A stretch of DNA of 64,000 nt, taken from contig NC_015761.1 of assembly GCF_000252995.1 (NCBI RefSeq), positions 1,302,001 through 1,366,000 of the forward strand, given 5' to 3'. The first letter of the stretch is position 1; every line of letters starts with the position of its first letter. The translations under genes and the position numbers were made by a program. Of this stretch, positions 35,095 to 43,829 are shown piece after piece. The DNA is from Salmonella bongori NCTC 12419 (lineage in GTDB: Bacteria; Pseudomonadota; Gammaproteobacteria; Enterobacterales; Enterobacteriaceae). The notes beneath the pieces are model-generated. The model made no database searches. It was not told the origin of the DNA and was given only the letters and a program-made list of their open reading frames with translations.

Positions 35095-38000
35095 TTATAT
35101 ACGCTCGATCTTTGCCGGGAGTCCCTGGCGTACTGCCGCGCCAGAAACCCAGTCGAGCCAGGTATTGGTAACGGTTCTCGTTGGATCGGCAAAACCCAAA
35201 TCGTTAAGGTTTATGCCTGAGCTGATTTGCGGATCATATGGCATAGGCACGCCGTCCAGAAAGTGCTGCGTTGCGCCCATCTCACGATGCCCGTACCCGT
35301 GTTCGATGGCAATAACGCCGGGCATTACACCCTTTAATAAACTGATTTGCGCTACGACCTGCCCGCCTGGCGTAGTAATCCGTACCCGATCGCCATGTTG
35401 CAGTCCGTAGCGCTTGCCATCTTGCGGATTCAGCGCCACCAGATTCGCGGGTTTCACATGATGCAAGCGCGGGATCACCGCCGTTGCGCTGGACATAGTA
35501 TTCGATTTAAATGAAATCAGTTTCAGCGGCCACTGCCCAACGGGAAACAGGTCGTCAATGGATCGGCCATCTGATAAACGCGCCGGATACCAGATCGGGC
35601 AGCCGCTAAAACGCTCTCCGGTAATCGCATGGCGGTGAGCGGCGACATCCGCATTCCAGACCTGTAAGGGTTTTTCCCAGGCGTTACCCAAACGTTGCGC
35701 CATATAGCCGCTGTCCTCTGGCGCAAACCGACCGCCGCGAGAGTAAATAAACGCCACGCGACTGACCTCATCAGGTTTAAGCGTTTGCTGAATTGCCGGC
35801 AGAATATGGGTTACGCCACTCAGGGTGATATCTTCCCGATTTGCCTGAGCGACCGGGGACTTACCCATAAAGGCGATATTAGCGGCTACACGCAGATAGA
35901 AATCTTCTGCCCGGTTTAGCGGGAAGGTATTACCCTGCGGATCGGTTATCGCCCGGTCGCCAAACCCGGGCAAGTGGAGACGCTTCGCTACGGCAATACA
36001 AAATGCTTCCATCGAGACAGGCTGCCCGTCCGCGGTTCGGCTGGTCGCGGGGGCGACAACCGGCCAGCGGGCGGTTGTGACTTTACTGGCTACGCCGCCC
36101 CAGGGGGCCGTGAAGCCCCAACTCTCAAAGTTATGCGTATCCGGGACAATGTAGTCAGCCAGCGCCGTCGTTTCATTCATAAAGGCGTCTATCGCGATAA
36201 AGAGCGGCAAACGGCGTGGGTCTTTTAGTTTTTCCTCCGCGACGGCGCGTAGGCCTGGAACGCCATAAAACGGATTGCTCATATTGGAAATCCAGGCTTT
36301 AAGCGGGTAAGGATAGCCTTCGAGCGCGGAGGTCAGTAGTTCGGTAAGCTGGCCGGCCACAAAGGGGTACCACGGTGCTTTGGCTGGATAAGGGGATTGT
36401 CCGGCGGCAATCTTATCGCGATACTCTTTCGATGCCTCGTAAGGGGTTTTGCTACGGGCAATGCTTAACCCGGATGGTTTTACTTTCCCGGCAAAACTGC
36501 TCATGTTGTAACGAGGGCCATCGCTGACGCCGTTGAATTTGCCGCCGCCGACAAAGACGCCCCCCGACAGGCTGAGATTACCGATGAGCGCGTTAAGCAT
36601 CATGACCGACCAGGCGTTATAAAACCCGTTCCCGGCCATCATGCCGCCATGGCTGATGACTGCCGCTTTACGTCCGTGACCGGTAAAGGTTTCCGCCAGC
36701 GCGATAATTTGCGCTTCCGGCACGCCGCACTGTTCGCTGTATTGCGCCAATGAGAGCTTTTCTGCCGCCTCTTTCAGCCGTTGTAAACCGCTCTTCACCG
36801 TGACCCGTTGGCCGTCGGCGAGCGTAACGTACTGCGTCACGAAAAGCTGTGCCTGTCGGCAAGTGGACGCGGCGACCAACTCGCCGTCGGTATTAAGCAC
36901 GACGGGGGTCTCTTCGCCATCGGGCGTGAGATGCCGCAGCGTCAGGTGTTGTCCGGCCAGCGTCGGCAGCTCATCGGTAATCACCAGATGCGTGGCGTTG
37001 GTCCAACTGTGTTCTCCGGCCTGCTGCATCGCGTGTATGCCGGGAATCGCCAGATAATCAGCATGATAACGGTGATTATCTATGATCCAGCGGATCATCC
37101 CCATCGCCAGCGCCGAATCGCTGCCCGGCAGGACAGGCTGCCAGCGACCGTGAGAATCGGCCAGCACCGTTGATAGCGGCAGCGCGGGAGCTACTACGAC
37201 ATAGTGAAAGTTCTCACGCAGCCGCGCGCTCGCTAACTGGCGTGCCTGACGTTTAAACGGATTGCCGGACTGGGCCGGGGAGGTGCCCATAAAGAGCGCA
37301 AATTCCACATTTTCCCAGTCGGGTTTAACATGCGGGTTCTTATCCAGATCGCCCATTAGCGCCCCGGAGCCTGCCCGATAAGCCAGTCCACAGTAGGCGC
37401 CGTGTGCACCGAAATTTTTGCTGCCAAAGCTGGTTAACGCAAAACGGCGCAGGAAAGCATCGCGGCCTTCATCGCTGGTATTTGTAACCAGTAGCTGATT
37501 GGTTTTCGGCCCGAAGTCTGGGCACGTTGCGTCGATTGGCGTATCCGGCGCATAAATAGCGCGCAGCCCGTCCACGTGGCCTTCACCAAACAGGTCACCG
37601 CCTTCCACAATTTCGTCAATCAACTGCTCAAAGCTGATACGCTGCCATTTTCCTTCTCCGCGTTTCCCTGCGCGTTTCATTGGTTCAAGTAGCCGGAGCG
37701 GGCTGTACAAACTTTCCAGTAGCGTGGCGCCGCGCGCGCAGGCGGTCGAACGGGCGTCAAGACCATTTTCTCCCGCCAGTTGTTCCATCGCTTTGCTAAA
37801 AGGGACGGAGGGAGCGATCGGGTGTTCCTGTGACAAGGGATGATACGGATTGCCGGCAATACGTATCACTTTGCCGTCTGCATTAACCCTGGCGCGGATA
37901 CCGCACTGTGTCCAACATCCGAAGCATTGCGTCATGGCGATGGTTTGTTGTGGGTTTTGCTGCCAGTGCGTTTGTGCCTGTGCCTCCGGAATTAATGCAT

Positions 38001-38157
38001 TGCCAAAGATGCGGTCGCGCGTTATCTTGCCGGACGTCCCGTTTAACAGGCCATCAATGGCGCGTTTCGCCACATCACGGTAGCTCAGACTAGAAGTGAC
38101 CATCCCACCGACGGCGAGACCGACTTTTAGCCACTGACGACGGGTTAAATTAGCCAT
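35095..38157 (-). CDS. ttrA: Tetrathionate reductase catalytic subunit TtrA
   Basis: Molybdopterin-guanine-dinucleotide enzyme that reduces tetrathionate to thiosulfate in the periplasm; tetrathionate made in the inflamed gut supports Salmonella growth. 1020 residues. The twin-arginine signal is in NLTRRQWLKVG. The [4Fe-4S] cysteines are 78, 81, 85 and 140, and Cys256 in GAHGAYCGLAY is the likely Mo ligand. The start at 38157 (AGGAGAT upstream) overlaps the ttrC end by eight bases. Last gene of ttrBCA. Confidence 0.97.
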   Translation of the reverse strand: MANLTRRQWLKVGLAVGGMVTSSLSYRDVAKRAIDGLLNGTSGKITRDRIFGNALIPEAQAQTHWQQNPQQTIAMTQCFGCWTQCGIRARVNADGKVIRIAGNPYHPLSQEHPIAPSVPFSKAMEQLAGENGLDARSTACARGATLLESLYSPLRLLEPMKRAGKRGEGKWQRISFEQLIDEIVEGGDLFGEGHVDGLRAIYAPDTPIDATCPDFGPKTNQLLVTNTSDEGRDAFLRRFALTSFGSKNFGAHGAYCGLAYRAGSGALMGDLDKNPHVKPDWENVEFALFMGTSPAQSGNPFKRQARQLASARLRENFHYVVVAPALPLSTVLADSHGRWQPVLPGSDSALAMGMIRWIIDNHRYHADYLAIPGIHAMQQAGEHSWTNATHLVITDELPTLAGQHLTLRHLTPDGEETPVVLNTDGELVAASTCRQAQLFVTQYVTLADGQRVTVKSGLQRLKEAAEKLSLAQYSEQCGVPEAQIIALAETFTGHGRKAAVISHGGMMAGNGFYNAWSVMMLNALIGNLSLSGGVFVGGGKFNGVSDGPRYNMSSFAGKVKPSGLSIARSKTPYEASKEYRDKIAAGQSPYPAKAPWYPFVAGQLTELLTSALEGYPYPLKAWISNMSNPFYGVPGLRAVAEEKLKDPRRLPLFIAIDAFMNETTALADYIVPDTHNFESWGFTAPWGGVASKVTTARWPVVAPATSRTADGQPVSMEAFCIAVAKRLHLPGFGDRAITDPQGNTFPLNRAEDFYLRVAANIAFMGKSPVAQANREDITLSGVTHILPAIQQTLKPDEVSRVAFIYSRGGRFAPEDSGYMAQRLGNAWEKPLQVWNADVAAHRHAITGERFSGCPIWYPARLSDGRSIDDLFPVGQWPLKLISFKSNTMSSATAVIPRLHHVKPANLVALNPQDGKRYGLQHGDRVRITTPGGQVVAQISLLKGVMPGVIAIEHGYGHREMGATQHFLDGVPMPYDPQISSGINLNDLGFADPTRTVTNTWLDWVSGAAVRQGLPAKIERI

Positions 38158-39172
38158 GTTGTAATCTCCTGGTGAGCCCATTCAGCGTTTCACGAATAAT
38201 AATCAGCAGCGCTACCCACAGGCCGAAGGTGCCGATAATCGCAAGCCAGCCATCCGTTCCGCCTGGCAATGAGTATGGGTTAAATTGCGCATTGAATTTC
38301 GGTACGGTTTGTACCTGGATCAGTAAGGTCCAGCGCATCAGCCAGCATAGCGCCAGCGCGCTCAGAACCAGCAGGATGCGGCTTGGTTGTGATAAGGGAT
38401 GGTGTAGCGTCAGGCTACAGAACATCAGTGTTAATACCCACAGTACCAGCCAGCCGACCGCGTAATATTTGGCTGACAGGGCGACAGTCATCCACTGACG
38501 GATTGCCGTACCGGAAAGGGTGTCACCGCTGACCCACATGGCAACGACCAGACCCAGCGCCGCCAGCGCCCATATTTGTCCCCACAGTATTTTTGGCAGC
38601 CTTACAGAGTCGCGTCGGGCGGCGGCAATCATCAGTGCGAAGAAGGCCTGTAAAGCGCTAAGAAACATCACCACAGGAAAGGCGTAGCTAAACCAGATTG
38701 GGCGCGCCATTACAACAGAGACTTCTCGACCGGTATAAATCAGCAAACCCACCGCGCAAAACGCGCTGGCTAAAGCTAACCACTTAGTGACGTTGTAACT
38801 TTTGTGCAGTAACCGTTTCATGTGCTGCGCAAGGAACCACAGGGCGAGAAACCCGGTAAACAGCGGCAGGAATAAGGCTCCCCAGGGCATCCACGACCAG
38901 GGGGTTGGCCAGGCATAGAAATGCCAGACGCGCGCGGTCTGGTGGAGATCCGCTGTCAGCGCCAGCGGGGCGGTAATCGCACAGGTAATGGCAATCAGTA
39001 AGGCCCGATTTTCTTCTGGCGCGGCGTCTTTTTTCCGCCAGTGAAGAGAGCAGGCGAATAGTGCGGCGCAGGCGGCGATGCCAATGAAAAAGAAATATTG
39101 TACCGCCCACGGTAGCCAGCTTATTTCCTGCGGGTGAGTCAGCACTTCTTCAATAATGAGTAAACGCGTCAT
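38150..39172 (-). CDS. ttrC: Tetrathionate reductase membrane subunit TtrC
   Basis: NrfD/PsrC-type quinol oxidase subunit, 340 residues with about nine membrane helices, that anchors TtrAB and passes electrons from menaquinol to TtrB. Helix-rich runs such as YFFFIGIAACAALFACSLHW are visible. It abuts ttrB with no gap and overlaps ttrA by eight bases, so the three are tightly coupled. Confidence 0.95.
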   Translation of the reverse strand: MTRLLIIEEVLTHPQEISWLPWAVQYFFFIGIAACAALFACSLHWRKKDAAPEENRALLIAITCAITAPLALTADLHQTARVWHFYAWPTPWSWMPWGALFLPLFTGFLALWFLAQHMKRLLHKSYNVTKWLALASAFCAVGLLIYTGREVSVVMARPIWFSYAFPVVMFLSALQAFFALMIAAARRDSVRLPKILWGQIWALAALGLVVAMWVSGDTLSGTAIRQWMTVALSAKYYAVGWLVLWVLTLMFCSLTLHHPLSQPSRILLVLSALALCWLMRWTLLIQVQTVPKFNAQFNPYSLPGGTDGWLAIIGTFGLWVALLIIIRETLNGLTRRLQHG

Positions 39173-39907
39173 TCAGACCTCCTGCCAAAGCGCGGGCTGC
39201 GCGCGGCCCAGTAATGGGGTAACAAAGGCGTCATCCAGCCCCAGGTAGAAAACATGGGGCGACGTGCCGTTTTCCGGCTTTAATACTTTGATAGCGTCCC
39301 GGTGTTGATGAAGCATTTTGGTGATGCGGCTATGGGGATCTTTAAGATCGCCAATAATGCGTGCGCCGCCGACACACGACTCCACGCACGCAGGTAACAA
39401 CCCGGCCTTCAGACGATGGACGCAAAACGTACATTTATCGGCGGTTTGTGTTTCATGATTGATAAACCGTGCGTCGTAAGGACATGCCTGTACACAGTAG
39501 GCACAGCCGACGCAGCGTTTGTTGTCTACCACCACAATGCCGTCTTCACGCTGAAAGGTGGCCTGCACCGGGCAGACCGGCACGCAGGGAGGGTTATCGC
39601 AATGGTTGCACAGGCGCGGCAGCAGCACGTTTGTCACATCCGGGCTTCCCTCCAGCTGGACCTGGTACTGATTCACCGTAGTGCGAAACGCACCCTGCGG
39701 CGTTTGGTTTTCAATCGCACAGCTTACGGTACAGGACTGACAACCGATACAACGTCGCAGGTCGATAAGCATGGCGTAGCGGTGGTGCGAAGAGCCTTCA
39801 TGCCGCTCAGGCGAAAAAGGGAATTTCGCTTCCGCCAGCGGAACCAACGAGGCGCCAGCGGTCAGGACGCCCAGTTGCTGGAGGAATTGCCGTTTACTGT
39901 TATCCAT
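39173..39907 (-). CDS. ttrB: Tetrathionate reductase electron-transfer subunit TtrB
   Basis: Periplasmic ferredoxin-like subunit with sixteen cysteines in four [4Fe-4S] motifs: CIGCQSCTVSC (53-63), CNHCDNPPCVPVC, CVGCAYCVQAC and CTFCVHRLKAG...CVESC. Its Tat signal reads SKRQFLQQLG: lysine-arginine instead of twin arginine. TtrB of Salmonella is the known natural case of such a Tat signal, and the same variant is kept here. The start is at 39907 (MDNSKRQF, 244 residues); the longer frame to 40039 runs through the promoter. Confidence 0.96.
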   Translation of the reverse strand: MDNSKRQFLQQLGVLTAGASLVPLAEAKFPFSPERHEGSSHHRYAMLIDLRRCIGCQSCTVSCAIENQTPQGAFRTTVNQYQVQLEGSPDVTNVLLPRLCNHCDNPPCVPVCPVQATFQREDGIVVVDNKRCVGCAYCVQACPYDARFINHETQTADKCTFCVHRLKAGLLPACVESCVGGARIIGDLKDPHSRITKMLHQHRDAIKVLKPENGTSPHVFYLGLDDAFVTPLLGRAQPALWQEV

Positions 39908-39933
39908 AGTGATTCCCGTCCACATTGCCAACA

Positions 39934-39949
39934 GTGACACATTTGTCAC
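39934..39949. promoter_or_regulatory. Inverted repeat in the ttrB leader
   Basis: GTGACA-CATT-TGTCAC, a perfect 6-bp dyad 27 bp before the ttrB start. An operator or an RNA hairpin near the ribosome-binding site; function unknown. Confidence 0.45.
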
Positions 39950-40024
39950 GATGTTGGTCCATATGTAATGAATAAAAAATGTCGATGATTTACAGTGTAA
40001 AAATCGAGACGGGGAGAGCTCTAT

Positions 40025-40038
40025 TGTGGTTAACCACA
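40025..40038. promoter_or_regulatory. Perfect 14-bp palindrome, candidate TtrR operator
   Basis: TGTGGTTAACCACA is fully self-complementary and lies between the FNR box (40053-40066) and the expected ttrBCA start. TtrR is the tetrathionate-response regulator needed for ttrBCA; this dyad is the best candidate site in the 181-bp gap, by inference. Confidence 0.55.
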
Positions 40039-40052
40039 TACCCGGCTTGTTG

Positions 40053-40066
40053 TTGATCTAAAACAA
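40053..40066. promoter_or_regulatory. FNR (OxrA) box of the ttr operon
   Basis: TTGATCTAAAACAA matches TTGATNNNNATCAA at nine of ten defined bases. Anaerobic activation of ttrBCA by FNR is established in Salmonella. A class II position would put the ttrBCA start near 40018. Confidence 0.75.
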
Positions 40067-40088
40067 CATAATTGGCAGGGATATTGGG

Positions 40089-41867
40089 GTGAGAGGTAAA
40101 ACCGTAAGGTGCCTGGCGGTGTTAGCGGCAGTAGGGCTACTTTGTCATGACGCGTGGGCAGGGACGTGGAATATTGGTATTTTGGCGATGCGCGGCGAGG
40201 CCTCTACGCGAAGCCACTGGCAGCCTCTGGAAAAGACGTTAAATCAACAACTTTCCGGAGAAACCTTTCACATCCAGCCGCTGGATTTGCATCAAATGCA
40301 GGATGCCGTCAACCGGGGAACCGTGCAGTTTGTGATAACCAACCCGGCGCAGTTCGTCCAACTGAATAGCCATGCGCCACTCCGCTGGCTGGCCTCTTTG
40401 CGCTCAACGCGTGGTGGGAAAGCAGCTGGCAACGTCATCGGCAGCGTGATCCTTACCCGACGCGATAGCGGAATTACCACGGTGCACGATCTGATCGGTA
40501 AAACGGTCGGCGCGATTGATGCGCAGGCATTTGGCGGCTATTTATTAGGCTATAAAGCGCTCAGCGACGCGGGTTTACGTCCGGAACGTGATTTCCATCT
40601 GCGTTTTACCGGATTTCCTGGCGATGCGTTGGTCTATTTGCTGCGTGAAAAAGCCGTACAGGCGGCAATTGTACCGGTATGCTTATTAGAAAATATGGAC
40701 CAGGAAGGGGTCATTGATAAAAAGGATTTTGTCGCGCTGCTTTCACGTCCCACGTCTCTTCCATGTTTAACCAGTACGCCGCTATACCCTGACTGGTCGT
40801 TCGCGGCGTTGCCCACCGTCAGCGATACGTTGGCGGATCGCGTAACGCGGGCGCTATTCAGTGCGCCTGCCGTCGCGCCATTTCACTGGGGGGCGCCCGC
40901 CTCGACCAGCCAGGTTGAAGCGCTGTTGCATGAGGTTCATCAGCATCCGCAGCAGCGTCGGTTGTGGCTGGACGTCAAAAGTTGGTTGATTCAACATCAG
41001 CTTATGGTCGGCGGCGTGGCGCTGACGTTTTTGCTGCTCACGCTCAATTACATTTGGGTCATGCTGCTGGTGCGCCGGCGTGGAAAACAACTTGAACGTC
41101 ATAGCGTGATGCTCCATCAGCAGGAGCGTGCGCTGGAAACTGCCCGGCAAATGAGCGTATTGGGTGAAATGACCTCCGGGTTTGCCCATGAACTGAATCA
41201 GCCACTCTCCGCAATTCGACATTATGCCCAGGGGTGCCTGATTCGGCTGCGCGTTGAAGATGAACGACATCCTTTGCTACCGGCTCTGGAGCACATCGAT
41301 CAGCAGGCGCAACGCGGCGCAGACACGGTGCGTAATCTGCGTCACTGGGTCAGCCAGGCGCAGGGCAACCCGGTGCTGACGGAAGAGTGGGGGGCGATAG
41401 CCATTCGTGAAGCGATTGATCACGTCTGGAAATTGTTGCGTATGTCGCAACAATTTCCGTTCGTGACTCTGCATACCACAGTTAGCGACGTTTTGCGTGT
41501 TACGCTGCCGCCTATGCTGTTGGAACAAGTGCTGGCAAATATCATTCTTAATGCGGCTCAGGCTGGCGCCACTCATTTATGGATGGTTGCCGGGCGGACT
41601 AAAAACGGCGTCAGAATTATTTTGCAGGATAACGCCGGGGGAATTGATGAGGAACTATTACGCCATGCTTTCCAGCCGTTTATGACAACCCGTAAAGAGG
41701 GAATGGGCCTGGGGCTGGCGATTTGCCAGCGGCTGGTACGGTATGGGCGGGGCGATATCAATATGATAAATCAGACCGCGCCGGATGGGCGGGCGGGCAC
41801 AGTAGTTACGTTACATTTCTTACATGAAGACGGGGGCAAGGATGGCGATAATTCATCTGCTGGATGA
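40089..41867 (+). CDS. ttrS: Tetrathionate sensor histidine kinase TtrS
   Basis: Membrane sensor of the TtrSR two-component system. 592 residues: signal peptide (to about AWA-GTW, residue 24), a periplasmic PhnD-like ligand-binding domain, a membrane helix near residues 303-325 (LMVGGVALTFLLLTLNYIW), a dimerisation/phosphoacceptor domain with the histidine in GFAHELNQPLSAIRH, and the HATPase domain with N box IILNAAQAGA and G box EGMGLGLAICQRL. The start codon is GTG at 40089. It is divergent from ttrBCA. Confidence 0.95.
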   Translation: MRGKTVRCLAVLAAVGLLCHDAWAGTWNIGILAMRGEASTRSHWQPLEKTLNQQLSGETFHIQPLDLHQMQDAVNRGTVQFVITNPAQFVQLNSHAPLRWLASLRSTRGGKAAGNVIGSVILTRRDSGITTVHDLIGKTVGAIDAQAFGGYLLGYKALSDAGLRPERDFHLRFTGFPGDALVYLLREKAVQAAIVPVCLLENMDQEGVIDKKDFVALLSRPTSLPCLTSTPLYPDWSFAALPTVSDTLADRVTRALFSAPAVAPFHWGAPASTSQVEALLHEVHQHPQQRRLWLDVKSWLIQHQLMVGGVALTFLLLTLNYIWVMLLVRRRGKQLERHSVMLHQQERALETARQMSVLGEMTSGFAHELNQPLSAIRHYAQGCLIRLRVEDERHPLLPALEHIDQQAQRGADTVRNLRHWVSQAQGNPVLTEEWGAIAIREAIDHVWKLLRMSQQFPFVTLHTTVSDVLRVTLPPMLLEQVLANIILNAAQAGATHLWMVAGRTKNGVRIILQDNAGGIDEELLRHAFQPFMTTRKEGMGLGLAICQRLVRYGRGDINMINQTAPDGRAGTVVTLHFLHEDGGKDGDNSSAG

Positions 41868-42465
41868 TGATACGGCAGTCACTCACGCGTGCGCGTTTTT
41901 GCTGGAAAGCCTGGGATATAACGTAACCTGCTGGACGCAGGGAGCAGATTTTTTGGCGCAGGCCAGCCTGTATCAGGCCGGGGTGGTATTGCTGGATATG
42001 CGAATGCCGGGGTTGGATGGACAGGGGGTTCATGACGCCTTGCGCCAGTGCGGCAGCACTCTGGCGGTGGTTTTTCTTACCGGACATGGCGATGTGCCGA
42101 TGGCGGTGGAGCAGATGAAACGCGGCGCCGTTGATTTTCTGCAAAAACCAGTCTCGGTAAAACCGCTACAGGCGGCGCTGGAACGTGCGCTGGCGGTTTC
42201 ATCAGCGGAGGTGGCGCGCCGTGACATTATGCTTTGCTATCAACAATTAACACCGAAAGAGCGCGAGTTGGCCAGTCTGGTAGCAAAAGGGCTTATGAAC
42301 CGTGAAATTGCACAGGCAATGAATATTGCGGTTCGTACCGTCGAAGTTCATCGTGCCAGAGTGATGGAAAAAATGCAGGCCAGTAGCCTGGCGGAACTGA
42401 TCAGACGCTTTGAAAAACTGGCTGCGCCAGAGGATCGGATGGAAAAACGCATAACTCATGAATAA
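41842..42465 (+). CDS. ttrR: Tetrathionate response regulator TtrR
   Basis: FixJ/NarL-type regulator of ttrBCA. 207 residues: a receiver domain with IIHLLDDDTAV, the phosphoacceptor aspartate in VVLLDMRMPGLDG, conserved Thr in VFLTGHGD and Lys in FLQKPV; then a LuxR helix-turn-helix (LTPKERELASLVAKGLMNRE). The start at 41842 lies inside the end of ttrS (26-base overlap) behind GGGGGCAAGG. Confidence 0.96.
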   Translation: MAIIHLLDDDTAVTHACAFLLESLGYNVTCWTQGADFLAQASLYQAGVVLLDMRMPGLDGQGVHDALRQCGSTLAVVFLTGHGDVPMAVEQMKRGAVDFLQKPVSVKPLQAALERALAVSSAEVARRDIMLCYQQLTPKERELASLVAKGLMNREIAQAMNIAVRTVEVHRARVMEKMQASSLAELIRRFEKLAAPEDRMEKRITHE

Positions 42466-42482
42466 TAAATGGCGTTATTTCT

Positions 42483-42496
42483 TTGATTTTTGTCAA
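42483..42496. promoter_or_regulatory. FNR box upstream of fumD
   Basis: TTGATTTTTGTCAA matches the FNR consensus at nine of ten defined bases. A TATATT -10 lies at 42521-42526, giving a predicted start near 42533 and a box centred at about -43, close to the -41.5 of class II FNR activation. Confidence 0.7.
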
Positions 42497-42558
42497 ATTT
42501 TGTTTAATTAACGAGAGTGTTATATTCTGTTGGTTTGAGCTGGCGACGAGTAAACCGT

Positions 42559-42768
42559 ATGGGAAAACCAACAAAAGAGGATGAACTGTACCGCGAGATG
42601 TGCAGAGTGGTGGGTAAAGTTGTGCTGGAAATGCGCGATCTGGGACAGGAGCCGAAGCATATTGTCATTGCCGGGGTGTTAAGAACCGCGTTGGCGAATC
42701 AACGTATCCAACGTAGCGCGTTAGAAAAACAGGCAATGGAGACGGTGATCAAGGCGCTGGCCGGGTAA
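42559..42768 (+). CDS. fumD: FumD-family small protein (orf70, DUF2767)
   Basis: A 69-residue protein nearly identical to E. coli FumD/YdhZ (KEDELYREMCRVVGKVVL, then GQEPKHIVIAGVLRTALAN). FumD has been reported as a fumarase, unusual for so small a protein and structurally unlike classes I and II. In S. enterica it is orf70, beside ttrR. E. coli fumD is near pykF, so this gene may be ancestral to the locus. The start at 42559 fits the family length. A strong FNR box precedes it. Confidence 0.85.
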   Translation: MGKPTKEDELYREMCRVVGKVVLEMRDLGQEPKHIVIAGVLRTALANQRIQRSALEKQAMETVIKALAG

Positions 42769-42873
42769 AATCTGCCGTCGGAGGGATAAAAACGACAGTC
42801 CCTGACGATAAAGCGTGTTGAAATGCGCGCGTAATCTGTACCATGCGCTATGGCGGTTGGTCTGGAGAAATAT

Positions 42874-43767
42874 ATGCTGCGCGATAATTTTAACGACCTT
42901 TGGTATCTCATTGTCGTTGCGCGGGAGCGAAGTTTTACGCGGGCGGCGGCGAAGCTGGGCGTATCGCAATCTGCCCTTAGCCATGCGATTCGTGGGCTGG
43001 AAGAGCGGCTTGGCATTCGGCTGCTGACCCGCACCACGCGCAGTGTTGCGCCAACCGAGGCGGGAGAACGGTTAATTCATGGCGTGGGCCCGCGATTTGA
43101 TGAGATAGAGACGGAACTACTGGCGGTAACAGAGATGCGCCAGCGTGTGACGGGAAATATTCGCCTGACCCTTAGCGAACATGCGTTACATTCTACCGTC
43201 TGGCCAGCGCTGCAGCCTTTTTTGCAGTCCTGGCCGGATGTTAATGTCGAAATGTCTATTGATAATCGTCTGATGGACATTGTCGAAGGACGCTATGACG
43301 CCGGGGTAAGGCTGGGAGAACAGATAGCAAAAGATATGGTGGCGGTCAGGATCGGCCCTGACTGGCGAATGGTGGTAGTGGGCGCGCCTGACTATTTTGC
43401 CCGGCATGGCGTACCGGCAACGCCGCACGATTTGCAACATCATGACTGTATTAACATGCGAATGCCGACCTTAGGGGGGCTATATGCCTGGGAGTTCAGC
43501 CGAAATGGCCAGGAACTACGGGTTCGTGTCGAAGGGCGGCTTATTTTTAATAACCTTGGCTCTCGTATTTCGGCAGCTGGCGCAGGCATGGGGCTGGCTT
43601 TTGTGCCAGAAGATACCGTCGGGCAGGCGGTCGCTGAGGGTAAGCTGGTCAAAGTGCTTGAAGCGTGGTGCGAACCGTTTCCCGGCTATTATCTCTATTA
43701 CCCAAGCCGTAAACAACATACGGCAGCGTTTGCGCTACTTATTGATGCGCTTCGCTATCAAGGGTGA
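42874..43767 (+). CDS. LysR-family transcriptional regulator (first of two paralogues)
   Basis: A 297-residue LTTR. The winged helix-turn-helix RSFTRAAAKLGVSQSALSHA is at the N-terminus, followed by an effector domain of the YafC/DmlR-type group (WPALQPFLQSWPDVNVEM, YPSRKQHTAAFALL). The start at 42874 is preceded by TGGAGA; a further ATG at 42850 lacks an SD. It resembles the second regulator (45059-46018) along its whole length. It converges with yahK across a hairpin. Regulatory target unknown. Confidence 0.85.
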   Translation: MLRDNFNDLWYLIVVARERSFTRAAAKLGVSQSALSHAIRGLEERLGIRLLTRTTRSVAPTEAGERLIHGVGPRFDEIETELLAVTEMRQRVTGNIRLTLSEHALHSTVWPALQPFLQSWPDVNVEMSIDNRLMDIVEGRYDAGVRLGEQIAKDMVAVRIGPDWRMVVVGAPDYFARHGVPATPHDLQHHDCINMRMPTLGGLYAWEFSRNGQELRVRVEGRLIFNNLGSRISAAGAGMGLAFVPEDTVGQAVAEGKLVKVLEAWCEPFPGYYLYYPSRKQHTAAFALLIDALRYQG

Positions 43768-43794
43768 TTCATACCGCCACCGATAACAAGCGTA

Positions 43795-43818
43795 AAGCCG
43801 TACTTCATGGTACGGCTT
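43795..43818. terminator. Hairpin between convergent lysR and yahK
   Basis: A perfect 9-bp stem AAGCCGTAC / GTACGGCTT with a 6-base loop, between the two stops. The flanks lack long T-runs, so it may be only partly effective. Confidence 0.55.
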
Positions 43819-43829
43819 GCAGATGGCGA

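Noticed and set aside
34917..35171. 84-codon frame in the orf408-ttrA gap
   Set aside because: No ribosome-binding site, composition unlike coding sequence, and its 3' part overlaps the ttrA coding end on the other strand.
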